From positions 16,617-80,616 of the forward strand of contig PEFW01000006.1 in assembly GCA_002890675.1 (NCBI GenBank): a stretch of DNA of 64,000 bases, given 5' to 3'. Source of the stretch: Candidatus Methylaffinis lahnbergensis. GTDB lineage: Bacteria > Pseudomonadota > Alphaproteobacteria > Rhizobiales > Beijerinckiaceae. A model generated the notes under the pieces. That model searched no databases. It was not told the origin of the DNA and saw only the letters and a list, made by a program, of their open reading frames with translations. Made by a program: the position numbers and the translations under genes. Shown piece after piece: positions 17,035-25,893 of the stretch; the stretch's first letter is position 1, and the number at the start of each line of letters is the position of its first letter.

Positions 17035-17604
17035 TCAACCCATCCGCATCCAGGTTTTCTTGGTGATCGAGGTTATGCCCGAGGCGGTCATCACGCTGAC
17101 GGAACTTGTGAACAAAGGTGTATATGCGTAGGTCACTTGCACTTGGATATAGTCGCCGGGTGATGCGCCGGAGGAGCAAGCCATGGGCGTGCTGGACACG
17201 CTGCCCTGGTATTGCAAGGCATTCGTGGAGTCGACGCAGTAGTAGCCTTCGGTCGGGTAACCGGACGCCAGGGTGACAGCGGTTCCAAGTGACGTGCTTT
17301 GGATCGCCGCCGTGATCGTGGCATTCAGGGTCGGACAATTCGGCAAGCCGGTGGAAGCATTCACTTGGGTTGCGGGCAGCATGGTAGTTTGTAGATCGTT
17401 ACAGTTTTTCCACGCCGCCTGGGCGCCCATTTCCGCGGCATTCTCCACTTCCATCCGTTCGTACGCGTAATAACCGACATCGACCGCGTTCAAGAGCCCA
17501 ATGGCAAGCAACGGGCCCATAATCGCGAATTCGACCCCCGCGACGCCCCGCGCGGCGACGCCGAACTTGCGAAGCCTTTTGGAAACGGTTGCAATAATTC
17601 TCAT
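17035..17604 (-). CDS. TadE/TadF-like pseudopilin
   Basis: About 189 residues from ATG 17604 (another ATG lies three codons earlier; no clear ribosome site for either). The motif GVAGVEFAIMGPLLAIGLLNAVDVGYY is the TadE-type hydrophobic helix with glutamate, followed by ERMEVENAAEMGAQAAWKNC, the amphipathic stretch seen in TadE/F. The rest is Ser/Thr/Gly-rich and extracytoplasmic. Middle gene of a three-gene tad cluster. Confidence 0.85.
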   Translation of the reverse strand: MRIIATVSKRLRKFGVAARGVAGVEFAIMGPLLAIGLLNAVDVGYYAYERMEVENAAEMGAQAAWKNCNDLQTTMLPATQVNASTGLPNCPTLNATITAAIQSTSLGTAVTLASGYPTEGYYCVDSTNALQYQGSVSSTPMACSSGASPGDYIQVQVTYAYTPLFTSSVSVMTASGITSITKKTWMRMG

Positions 17605-17664
17605 ATGTACCATCGGTCTTGCTCGCATTGGCAGTATACCAAGTCTCATTGTTCGTGACTCTCG

Positions 17665-17778
17665 TCGTCATGCCCGTCCCCGGGTCAAGTCCGGGGATTA
17701 AGCCGGGCATCCAGCACGGAAACCGCAGGACTGGATGGCCGAGTCAATCCCCGCATCAAGTCCGGAGACGGCATGACG
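17665..17778. repeat. Palindromic intergenic repeat element
   Basis: Two arms of about 49 bases (17665-17713 and 17731-17778) are imperfect inverted copies; both ends read CGTCATGCC / GGCATGACG. The form matches the dispersed palindromic repeats that are common in alphaproteobacterial genomes. It lies between the TadG-like and TadF-like genes and could form a stable RNA hairpin that tunes downstream expression. Confidence 0.8.
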
Positions 17779-17815
17779 GCAGGGGCCGGCGGGTAATTCT
17801 CTTCGAGACTTGGCA

Positions 17816-19186
17816 TTAGTTGACCAAATATCCGCGACCAATCGTGCTCGTTGGGAGGGTAACTCCGGCGGCGGCGCATTGCGTGTTGGATAAAATGTCG
17901 GCGGTGCCGTTGATCGTAATGTCGCCCACGGTCAGGCCAAAACAAGATAATCCGTTGCTTGCCTTGTTGACCGCGCCGCTGAAAGTGACGTTGGAATGCG
18001 GCAGATACACCATGCCCGTGAGGTCCCAGGTCGGCGTGTTGCCGGCCGCGGTGACATCGAGATTGCCCGGGGGGCCCCCCAGCGTCGGTGAGATTTGGAT
18101 CCTGGTAGAGCACCATGCCTTTCCATGTGCCGGTGGTTGGCGCGGCGATGTCCAAGGTGCCGCTGCCGCTCGGGTTGCCGCTGCCGCTCGGGTAGTGCTG
18201 ATAGGTCGTATTGGTGGGGTCTCCGGTGAATACGATTGTCAGGCCGGAGTTGGGCCCGGACTGAAACGTAAATCCATTGGTATCGAGCCGGCCGTTTTCG
18301 ATCACCAGAACCGCGTTGCTTGTGGCGCTGATCGTCGTATTGGCGGTCATTTGCTGGTCGCCGCAGACGACTTTGTAGCCGCTAAGAGTATAGGAGCCAC
18401 TCCATTGATTCGAGACCGGAAGCGCCGAGTCATTATGCTTGATGGGCTCCTGCGGATACACCCCACCGCACGTGTCCGCGGGAATGTTGGAGGCGAGGTA
18501 CGCATAGGGATCGGCGACTGCCGGCACGTTGGAGTGTTGGTTGATGCCGCAGCCGTTGTTGGTTCCGTGCGCATCGCCGTTAGTGGCGCCGAGATTATGG
18601 CCGTTGCAGGTGGCGTTGCTGTCCGACATGATATTGCAGCCGGTCAGATTAGCCTTCGGCCCGCCGTTCGAGAGAATGTCTGTAGTGACATTGCCGGAAA
18701 GTGCCAGGATGCAATAGGGGTAGCTGGGCCATTGTGCGCCACAGAGGTCGCGGCGAGAGTAGTTGTGCCTTTGCCGTTTCCGGCATAGCCAACCACCTGC
18801 GACAGGAACAACGCGACCTTGTCCGAAACAGTTACCACATAGCAGCTGGAGGTGCAGCCGGTGGCGGTACTAGGATTAGTCGCCGTGACCGTGATGTTGC
18901 CCGAGCCATTCGTAAATCCAAATCGCGCGGCTACCGCCTGAGCCTCGGCCGCATAGCCGGAGCTGGTGCCATTTGTGGCAGCCGCGATCGCCGCAGCGTC
19001 CGCCGCATTCTGCATGCCGCGCTGATGCACGTACCAATACGAAGCCTCGGCGGCGAGGCCCATCGATCCGACGAGGACCGGCATGGCCAGCGCAACAATC
19101 ACCGCCACTACGCCGCTCCGCTCATTGAAAAATCCCCGCAGCCCAGATAGTAAATGATGGTAACTTTTATAAATGAACGAGCACAT
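17816..19186 (-). pseudogene. TadG-like pilus assembly protein gene with two frameshifts
   Basis: The N-terminal frame (18644-19186) starts with GFFNERSGVVAVIVALAMPVLVG and AEASYWYVHQRGMQNAADAAAIAAA, the TadG signature. After about 154 codons the sense moves to a second frame at a C-run near 18717-18720 (continuing YCILALSGNVTTDIL), and again near 18070-18079 at a GGGGGGCCCCCC run to a third frame ending in GRGYLVN at 17816. Adding one C at the first site and removing one base at the second gives one continuous protein of about 455 residues. Either the gene is decayed, or both changes are homopolymer sequencing errors. First gene of the tad cluster. Confidence 0.75.
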
Positions 19187-19528
19187 AATCGCTTTTATCC
19201 CTTACGTCGTATGCGAGCCGCGCTAGCACAATACGTTGGATACACATGCTGTTTTAAATACTCATTTAGATAATACTTACAATTTGGTTACAATATGAGT
19301 GAGTGCTTCGGTATTTCCCTTCCACGTTGGGGATGGCGCGCACTCCCATCGGCGGTTCGGGGAGGGGGAAGCCGGGCAAGCGGAGCTTTTGGCCAATCCC
19401 CTATCCACCGGGCGATTCGTCGCAGTCCTGGCAAAAAAGAGCAAAAGCTTTACTATGTTTTGCTGGATTTCGATTCGCGCCGCCTTGTTGGCGCAACCGT
19501 CGTTTCCCTAGGGGTTCAGGAGCTTGTC
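19187..19528. other. AT-rich divergent promoter region
   Basis: About 340 bases between the TadG-like gene (minus) and the urate-oxidase-N-like gene (plus). The part 19187-19300 is clearly AT-richer than the surroundings and probably holds the tad promoter. The in-frame extension of the plus gene (19295-19528) has no homology signal. Confidence 0.5.
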
Positions 19529-20122
19529 ATGGCCGACATCAACGCAACCGTTTCCAACTTCCTCGAAAAAATCTCCAAGATGCTCGAAAAACCATACAAC
19601 GCGCTGGCGCTGGGCGCCGGTCTGACGTTCCTGCTTCTCCTTCTTTTTCACTTCACGAGCCTCGGGGACGGCTATTTCGGGGCGTTCTTCACGTTCCTCC
19701 ATGTCGTCTCGGGCATCACATGGATCGGGCTTCTCTATTATTTCAACCTGGTGCAAATCCCCACCATGCCGAAGATTCCGGCGGAGCTGAAACCCGCAAT
19801 TGGCCAATATATCGCGCCCGAGGCCCTATTTTGGTTCCGATGGTCGGCCCTCGCCACTGTGGTGACCGGCCTCATCGTGTTTTTCACCAGCAGCGCGGTC
19901 CACAACCTAACCATTATCACCGGGGGCATCCTCGGCCTCGTCATGGCCTTCAATGTCTGGTTCGTCATCTGGCCGAACCAGCAGAAAGTGCTCGGCCTCG
20001 TCCCCGCCGACGACGAAGCCAAGGCGCAGGCCGCGCGGCTCGCGATGCTGACTTCGCGTGCCAATTTCGTCCTGTCGCTGCCGATGCTTTATTGCATGGT
20101 GACAGCACGCCTTGTCGGGTGA
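19529..20122 (+). CDS. Urate oxidase N-terminal-type (PuuD-like) membrane protein
   Basis: 197 residues from ATG 19529, with CAGGAG upstream. Four or five helices; the stretches FTFLHVVSGITWIGLLYYFNLVQIP and FNVWFVIWPNQQKVLG match the membrane domain of PuuD-type urate hydroxylases (Urate_ox_N). The C-terminal cytochrome c domain of full PuuD is missing. Such short proteins are frequent in alphaproteobacteria and of unknown role; no purine genes adjoin it, so urate oxidation should not be assumed. Confidence 0.8.
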   Translation: MADINATVSNFLEKISKMLEKPYNALALGAGLTFLLLLLFHFTSLGDGYFGAFFTFLHVVSGITWIGLLYYFNLVQIPTMPKIPAELKPAIGQYIAPEALFWFRWSALATVVTGLIVFFTSSAVHNLTIITGGILGLVMAFNVWFVIWPNQQKVLGLVPADDEAKAQAARLAMLTSRANFVLSLPMLYCMVTARLVG

Positions 20123-20183
20123 GTTTCGATTGGGTCCGCAATCGCGGTTGCGTGGCGCTTGTCCCTGGCAAGCGCGACGCGGC

Positions 20184-22022
20184 CTATTCCACCGTGACAC
20201 TTTTTGCAAGATTGCGCGGCTGGTCGGCGTCCTTGCCCATGACGACGGCGGTATGATAGGCGATCAATTGGACCGGCACCGCATAGACCATCGCCGAAAA
20301 CTCCGGCGCGACATCCCCCATGATGATGGTGGCGGCGGCCTCGTTGGCAAAATCGCGGGCGAGACGGGCATCGCCAATCAGGATCAGCCTTCCGCCGCGA
20401 GCGGCGACTTCCTGCATGTTCGAAATCGTTTTCTCGAGCACGGGGTCGTTAGGAGCGATGACGATCACTGGCATGTCCTGGTCGACAAGCGCGATCGGCC
20501 CATGTTTCAGCTCTCCCGCCGCATAGCCTTCGGCATGAATATAGGAAATTTCCTTGAGTTTCAGCGCTCCTTCGAGCGCCAACGGATAGGACGTGCCGCG
20601 GCCGAGATAAAGCACGTCGCGGACCTTGGCGATTTCCCGCGCCAGGATCTCGATGGCGCTGGCGCATTTGAGCGCTTGCGCGATCAACCCCGGAATCGCC
20701 ACGAGTTCGGAAACGAGCCGCGCCTCCGCCTTCTCGTCGATGGTGTTGCGGAGCCTGCCAAAAGCCAGCGCGAGGCAGGCGAGCACCGCGAGCTGGCAGG
20801 TGAAGGCTTTCGTTGACGCAACGCCGATTTCGGGGCCGGCAAGGGTCGGCGCAACAATTTCGCTCGCGCGCGCCATCGTCGAGGTCGCTTCATTGACCAC
20901 CGCAACGATCTTCTGTCCCTCCGCTTTGGCGGCGCGAAGACACGCCAAGGTATCGGCCGTCTCCCCCGATTGCGAGACAAGGATGGTCAACCCTCCTGGC
21001 TGGAGCGGCGGGTCGCGATAGCGAAACTCGGAGGCAATTTCGACATCGACGGGAAGCCGCGCAAATCGCTCGAACCAATATTTGGCGGTGAGCGCCGCGA
21101 AATAGGCCGTGCCGCAACCGCAAATCGTCAGGCGCTGGAGCGCAGCGATATCGACGGGCGGCGCGAAGGGAAGCGCCACGCGGCCGGCCGGCAAGTCGAG
21201 ATAATGCCCAAGCGTGCGGACGGCGACCTCCGGTTGTTCGTGGATTTCCTTGGCCATAAAATGGCGATAATTTCCCTTTTCGATCAGCGATGCCGAGGCT
21301 GCCGACTTGACCTTTCGCCTCTCGGCCGCCTTGCCTTCGGCATCGTAAAACCGCGCGGACGTATGCGTCAGGACGACTGAGTCGCCATCCTCCAGATAGG
21401 CGATCGTGCCCGCGAAAGGGGCAAGGGCAAGCGCATCGGAGCCAAGAAACATTTTGCCCGCATGTTCGCCTTCGCCAAATCCTACCGCCAGCGGCGCGCC
21501 GCTGCTGGCGCCGATCAAAAGATCCTCCTCGGCCTCGAAGATCAGGACGACTGCGAAAGCACCCTTGAGACGCGGCAGGCTCGAAGCCACGGCCTCGACC
21601 GGCGCCAAGCCGCCGCGCATGGTTTCGCTTACGAGATGGGCGATGACCTCGGAATCGGTCTCGGTCGAAAATTCATGGCCCTTGGCTTGCAATTCGCTGC
21701 GCAACTCCTTGAAATTCTCGATAATGCCATTATGCACGACCCCGACATTCGCGCTGACATGCGGATGCGCGTTATTTTCACTCGGCCTTCCATGCGTCGC
21801 CCAGCGGGTGTGGCCGATGCCGATTGGCCCGTTCAGCGGTTCGGCGGCAAGACGAAGCTCCAGATTTTTGAGCTTGCCGCTCGCCCGCCTCCGGGTCAGC
21901 CGGCCCGCCTCCAAAGTCGCGATCCCGGCGGAATCATAGCCGCGATATTCGAGGCGCTTCAGCGCATCGAGAAGGGAGCCGGCGACCGGACCCCGGCCTA
22001 GCATCGCTACGATTCCGCACAT
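20184..22022 (-). CDS. glmS: Glutamine-fructose-6-phosphate aminotransferase (isomerizing)
   Basis: 612 residues. The catalytic Cys follows the start (MCGIVAMLG). Glutaminase domain to about residue 240 (GIGHTRWATHG, HNGIIENF), then two SIS sugar isomerase domains (SQSGETADTL, FTCQLAVLACLAL) and the family ending NLAKSVTVE. Makes glucosamine-6-phosphate for peptidoglycan and lipopolysaccharide. Directly downstream of glmU, 72 bases apart, so probably co-transcribed. Confidence 0.97.
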   Translation of the reverse strand: MCGIVAMLGRGPVAGSLLDALKRLEYRGYDSAGIATLEAGRLTRRRASGKLKNLELRLAAEPLNGPIGIGHTRWATHGRPSENNAHPHVSANVGVVHNGIIENFKELRSELQAKGHEFSTETDSEVIAHLVSETMRGGLAPVEAVASSLPRLKGAFAVVLIFEAEEDLLIGASSGAPLAVGFGEGEHAGKMFLGSDALALAPFAGTIAYLEDGDSVVLTHTSARFYDAEGKAAERRKVKSAASASLIEKGNYRHFMAKEIHEQPEVAVRTLGHYLDLPAGRVALPFAPPVDIAALQRLTICGCGTAYFAALTAKYWFERFARLPVDVEIASEFRYRDPPLQPGGLTILVSQSGETADTLACLRAAKAEGQKIVAVVNEATSTMARASEIVAPTLAGPEIGVASTKAFTCQLAVLACLALAFGRLRNTIDEKAEARLVSELVAIPGLIAQALKCASAIEILAREIAKVRDVLYLGRGTSYPLALEGALKLKEISYIHAEGYAAGELKHGPIALVDQDMPVIVIAPNDPVLEKTISNMQEVAARGGRLILIGDARLARDFANEAAATIIMGDVAPEFSAMVYAVPVQLIAYHTAVVMGKDADQPRNLAKSVTVE

Positions 22023-22094
22023 TAAAAATCATCCTTCGTCTTGCGGTTGGATTGAGCGTTCGCCGTCATTGGCTCTTCCATGACAGGACCGAGC

Positions 22095-23465
22095 TCATTT
22101 CCGGTTCCTTTCCCGGAACGCCCGTGCCCATCCGGGTTTTTCCATCTGGCCCGCGCGGGCCAGAGCCAGCGCATCTTGTGCGACGTCTTGCGTAATCACG
22201 GACCCCGATCCGACATAGGCGCCATCGCCGATCTTGACTGGCGCCACCAAGGCGCTATTCGAGCCGATGAACGCATGCGCGCCAACCTCCGTGCGATACT
22301 TAGAAAAGCCGTCGTAATTGCAGGTAATCGTTCCCGCGCCGACATTCGTCCTGGCGCCGATGCTCGCGTCTCCAATGTAGCTCAAATGGTTGATCTTGGC
22401 GCCGGCGCCAACATCCGAGGCCTTCACCTCGACGAAATTGCCGATATGTACATCCTGCGCGAGCCTGGTGCCGGGGCGCAACCTAGCGAAGGGGCCAACC
22501 GACACATTCTGGCCGATCGTCGCGCCCTCCAAATAGGAAAACGAGCGGATGCGGCTGCCATTGCCGACGCTCACGCCTGGACCGAAGACCACATGCGGCT
22601 CGACGACAACGTCGAGGCCAAGCCGCGTGTCGAAGGCTAGAGTCACACTCGAAGGATCGATCAAGGTCGCGCCTTCCCGCATCGCTGTCGCGCGCAGCCG
22701 CGCTTGTAAAATCGATTCGGCGGCGGCGAGCTGGGCCCTGTCGTTGACGCCCAGCACCTCGTCCTCGGCGGCGATCGCGGCAGAAACCGCTAAGCCGCGT
22801 GACCTCGCCACGGCGACGGCGTCGGTAAGGTAATATTCCTTCTGGCTGTTGGCATTGCCGATGGCATCGAGAAGGGCCAAGGCGTGGCGCCCGTCGAGCG
22901 CCATCAGACCGGCGTTGCAAAGTTTGATTTCCCGCTCCGCCGCGCTCGCGTCGCGGTCCTCGCGAATGGCTTTGAGGGCGCCGTCCGCCAGAATGAACCT
23001 GCCATAGCCCGTCGGCTCGCTTGCCTCGAATCCCAAGGCGGCGATTGCGTTTTGGCCGCCCGCAAGCGCCTTGCGCATGGCGGCGAAAGTCTCCGGGCGC
23101 ACTAGAGGCGTATCCGCGAAGACGACGAGAAGATCGTCATAGCCCCTGGCGATTGCCTCGCGCGCGGCAAGCACCGCATGGGCGGTTCCATGCCTCTCCT
23201 TCTGGATCGCGATTCCCGCGTCATGCACGATCGTCTTGGCTTCCGCCATGACCGCGTCGTGGTTTGGACCCGCCACGACGACGGTCCGCGCGGCGCCGGC
23301 TTCGACGAGCGAGCTTAAAACATGGGCGAGCATGGAGCGGCCGGCCAGCTCATGCAGCACCTTGGGCCGCGCCGAGCGCATCCGCGAGCTCTCGCCAGCG
23401 GCGAGAACGATTGCCAGACATGTGCGGCAAGCGCCATCAGGGCTTTGAGGAGGGGCAGTATCCAT
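22095..23465 (-). CDS. glmU: Bifunctional N-acetylglucosamine-1-phosphate uridyltransferase / glucosamine-1-phosphate acetyltransferase
   Basis: 456 residues from ATG 23465 (the frame is open upstream, but that part lacks homology). The uridyltransferase domain has [20 protein letters not shown]; the C-terminal half is a left-handed beta helix of hexapeptide repeats with the acetyltransferase segment [14 protein letters not shown]. Produces UDP-GlcNAc. Forms an operon with glmS. Confidence 0.96.
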   Translation of the reverse strand: MDTAPPQSPDGACRTCLAIVLAAGESSRMRSARPKVLHELAGRSMLAHVLSSLVEAGAARTVVVAGPNHDAVMAEAKTIVHDAGIAIQKERHGTAHAVLAAREAIARGYDDLLVVFADTPLVRPETFAAMRKALAGGQNAIAALGFEASEPTGYGRFILADGALKAIREDRDASAAEREIKLCNAGLMALDGRHALALLDAIGNANSQKEYYLTDAVAVARSRGLAVSAAIAAEDEVLGVNDRAQLAAAESILQARLRATAMREGATLIDPSSVTLAFDTRLGLDVVVEPHVVFGPGVSVGNGSRIRSFSYLEGATIGQNVSVGPFARLRPGTRLAQDVHIGNFVEVKASDVGAGAKINHLSYIGDASIGARTNVGAGTITCNYDGFSKYRTEVGAHAFIGSNSALVAPVKIGDGAYVGSGSVITQDVAQDALALARAGQMEKPGWARAFRERNRK

Positions 23466-23708
23466 GACAATAGCTTCTCCGCGGCGAGCGGCCCGCGCCG
23501 TGGACCGACCACATGTCTTGTACCTAAAAATGCGAAATTTGGTTGGCAAATCGCGGCCCGCAAAAGCAAGCTCTGAAACCGTAAGGACCTGCCCGGTCCT
23601 CACGGTGGGATCCAGCACACCGGCGCAAACGCCGCTGCGATCTGTCACGCAACTCGACGATCGCCGCAGGCGAAACGGATCGCTAGGCCAGAAACGGAAC
23701 CCAAGCCC

Positions 23709-23999
23709 TCAGTGCTGTGGACCGGGACCGCCTGTTCCGTTTCCGGGATTGCCTGGCGAGGAGCCTGCTGGCCCAAAGCGCTCACGCTGCGTCGGACCCG
23801 CACGCTGGTCCAATGGCGGTTTGGTGTTCGCGCTCGGAAGTGGCATTGGCTTGGCATGTGCGTAATCTATAGTTTCATTCGTCTGATTAGGCGAACTTGT
23901 TGTCTCGCCGCCGGTTTGGCTGGCTGCCGGCTGGAGCATTGCTTGCGTAGTTGCAACTAATCCCAGCAGCCTCAACATGATTGGTACAGTTTTATGCAT
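23709..23999 (-). CDS. Small secreted protein sharing a motif with the neighbouring protease
   Basis: 96 residues from ATG 23999, with GGAG nine bases upstream. Short signal peptide (MHKTVPIMLRLLGLVATTQAM), then a low-complexity chain with DYAHAKPMPLPS and, later, FGPAGSSPGNPGNGTGG. The next gene (a trypsin-like protease) has FANAKPMPLPR and FGPPGVSPGGQGSG at the same places in its pro-region. So this looks like a free copy of the protease pro-region. Function unknown; a link with folding or inhibition of the protease is conjecture. Confidence 0.7.
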   Translation of the reverse strand: MHKTVPIMLRLLGLVATTQAMLQPAASQTGGETTSSPNQTNETIDYAHAKPMPLPSANTKPPLDQRAGPTQRERFGPAGSSPGNPGNGTGGPGPQH

Positions 24000-24131
24000 A
24001 AGTATACTCCATGCTGAGAGGTTGACTCCGAGAAATTCCAAATTGAACCGTAGGCAAATATCATTTTTTGCATAATTTCTGATCGTCGGACATGTGCCTG
24101 GATCGTCCGTGGAGTGGCACGTGAAACGATA

Positions 24132-24159
24132 CCACACAGACGGTTTTCCGTCTGTGTGG
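24132..24159. terminator. Strong hairpin between protease and small-protein genes
   Basis: CCACACAGACGG and CCGTCTGTGTGG make a perfect 12-base-pair stem with a TTTT loop, 37 bases after the protease stop. On the plus strand it is followed by CTTTTCCTT; on the minus strand, the direction of both genes, no T-run follows. It may be a terminator or a processing hairpin. Confidence 0.6.
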
Positions 24160-24195
24160 CTTTTCCTTGTTAGACTAGCAGTCGCCAACGGAAGG

Positions 24196-25359
24196 TTAGC
24201 ACGCGCCAGCGGGAGCGACAGCGCATTCGTCACTCACAAGCTTGGTTATATTGCCCGTCGTGAATGGAGAAGCACCCTGCTCCTTTACGCTGGCGTCGTT
24301 ATATCCCCAGCTCGTGACGCCAACAATGATGTTATGATCCGCTGCAGTACCGAAATTGATGTTAGTAAGGACAGGTGGCTGGCCGAGGTTGACCACCCAG
24401 GGACCCCCGCTCGATCCATTAGATTGCAGAGACCCGATGAGGGTATTGTTTGACAGGCCGGACACGGTCTGGCCTTGTGAATCGGTCCGCTCCTGCAAAT
24501 TCCCACCATCGAGGGCATACTCCACGCCATCCACGAAGTTCTCCGTGTATCCCAACTGGGTGATCAATGCCTGACTCTGCGAGTTGAAACTATATCCGTT
24601 CCACCCGTATCCAAACCATCCTACCACGTTCCCGGGATACTGATTATTGACTTTGTTGAGAAGTATCACCGCGACGTCGTCTTGACAAACAACGCCGCTC
24701 TGTTCGCAGGGATCCGTTCCGTTATAGTACGAAGTCTTTACGCGCGCTTGTATCGCAGTGTATGTTCCATACGGAGCGTTGCCATTTTTATAATCGGGTA
24801 CGAACGTCCAGCCAGAATAGAATTGTTGCTTGCCAAAATTGGCAACGCAATGAGCCGCCGTCACAATCAGGCCAGGTTTGACCAACCCCGCGGTACACCA
24901 AGCTGATTCCCCAGGAATATTAAAGAATAACCTGCCCGCAGCGCGGAACGGATAGTAGAACTGGGTATTGTCCCCAACCGCTTTTACCTGGGAGGTCGTG
25001 TAGGGTATACCGCCGGTCCCGCCTTCTTCATTGATTACAGCCGGTGGCGTCGCGGCCTCGCCAATGAACGCTGGTTTGCTGAGTTGAACGGGGCTTTGTA
25101 TTCCGCTACCTTGACCGCCTGGCGAGACACCAGGAGGGCCGAACGCCACAGCTGGTGGTTTAGCAAGTTGCGCTAGGTTCGCAGTCGTGGAAGACCTCGG
25201 CAGTGGCATCGGTTTTGCGTTCGCGAAATCCACTGGCGCAAGGCCGCTTTGCACTCGCGACGCAGTTGTTGTGCCACCGGCGAAGACGCTTTCGGTGGTG
25301 GCACCTATGGCAGCGACGCTAGCCAACAGAAGGAGCGCTCTATGCTTCGAGTTTTTCAT
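24196..25359 (-). CDS. Secreted trypsin-like serine protease (S1/V8 type)
   Basis: 387 residues. Signal peptide to about residue 28 (ending SVFA), a pro-region of about 90 residues with FANAKPMPLPR, then the catalytic domain. The triad is visible: His in IVTAAHCVANF, Asp in CQDDVAVILLNK, and Ser in QSNGSSGGPWVV. Cysteine pairs (WCTAG/AAHC, DPCEQ/VVC, DEC/GAC) suggest disulfides, fitting secretion. GAGG nine bases before ATG 25359. Specificity cannot be deduced. Confidence 0.9.
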   Translation of the reverse strand: MKNSKHRALLLLASVAAIGATTESVFAGGTTTASRVQSGLAPVDFANAKPMPLPRSSTTANLAQLAKPPAVAFGPPGVSPGGQGSGIQSPVQLSKPAFIGEAATPPAVINEEGGTGGIPYTTSQVKAVGDNTQFYYPFRAAGRLFFNIPGESAWCTAGLVKPGLIVTAAHCVANFGKQQFYSGWTFVPDYKNGNAPYGTYTAIQARVKTSYYNGTDPCEQSGVVCQDDVAVILLNKVNNQYPGNVVGWFGYGWNGYSFNSQSQALITQLGYTENFVDGVEYALDGGNLQERTDSQGQTVSGLSNNTLIGSLQSNGSSGGPWVVNLGQPPVLTNINFGTAADHNIIVGVTSWGYNDASVKEQGASPFTTGNITKLVSDECAVAPAGAC

Positions 25360-25381
25360 GGAAACCTCATTTGAACCAGTT

Positions 25382-25893
25382 TAGTGATGAGTGTGGTTTA
25401 TAATCAGTCGCGAAAATATTTACTCAGCCGCTTTGCCAGCCAAATGGCTGGTAAAATCAATGTTACCCATTTAAAAAGGCAACGCCCGGATTGATTGGCA
25501 CGAAACCGCTTCCCCCGCACCCCCTCTTCGAGGGTTGACAATTTTGCAAATCGTTCACCGCGCGCGGCGGCGCGGGAGGGGGTTCCGATGCGATGGGGGC
25601 GGTCGAACATTTAATCTAGCCAAAAAAGGCGAGTGATTAAGCAAGGTCGGCCGTCGCCAGGGCAATCGGGTGAAGGACCTCATCCCTCGCGCTCATGCTG
25701 AGCGGAAGGAAGCCTGAGGTTCCGTTGCGAGCGAAGCGGTTCGCAAAGCGAACGCAATGGAAGCGGTACGTAGGGCTCCAGGCGCAAAAACACCTAAAAG
25801 GGAGCTTACGTTCGCCCGGTTAACGTCTATAAAGATAAAACTAAAGCGTTTTCTAAAAGTACGGCGCGATCAGGCGCCGGCCAAGCCGGATTC
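25382..25893. other. Intergenic region between protease and opg genes
   Basis: About 510 bases separating divergent genes. A 68-residue frame on the minus strand (25404-25610) has no family features. The last 100 bases before the opgG/D gene are AT-rich (AAAGATAAAACTAAAGCG) and likely hold its promoter. No RNA gene seen. Confidence 0.5.

Noticed and set aside
21900..22094. glmS ribozyme or riboswitch between glmU and glmS
   Set aside because: The 72-base gap is too short and shows no matching structure.
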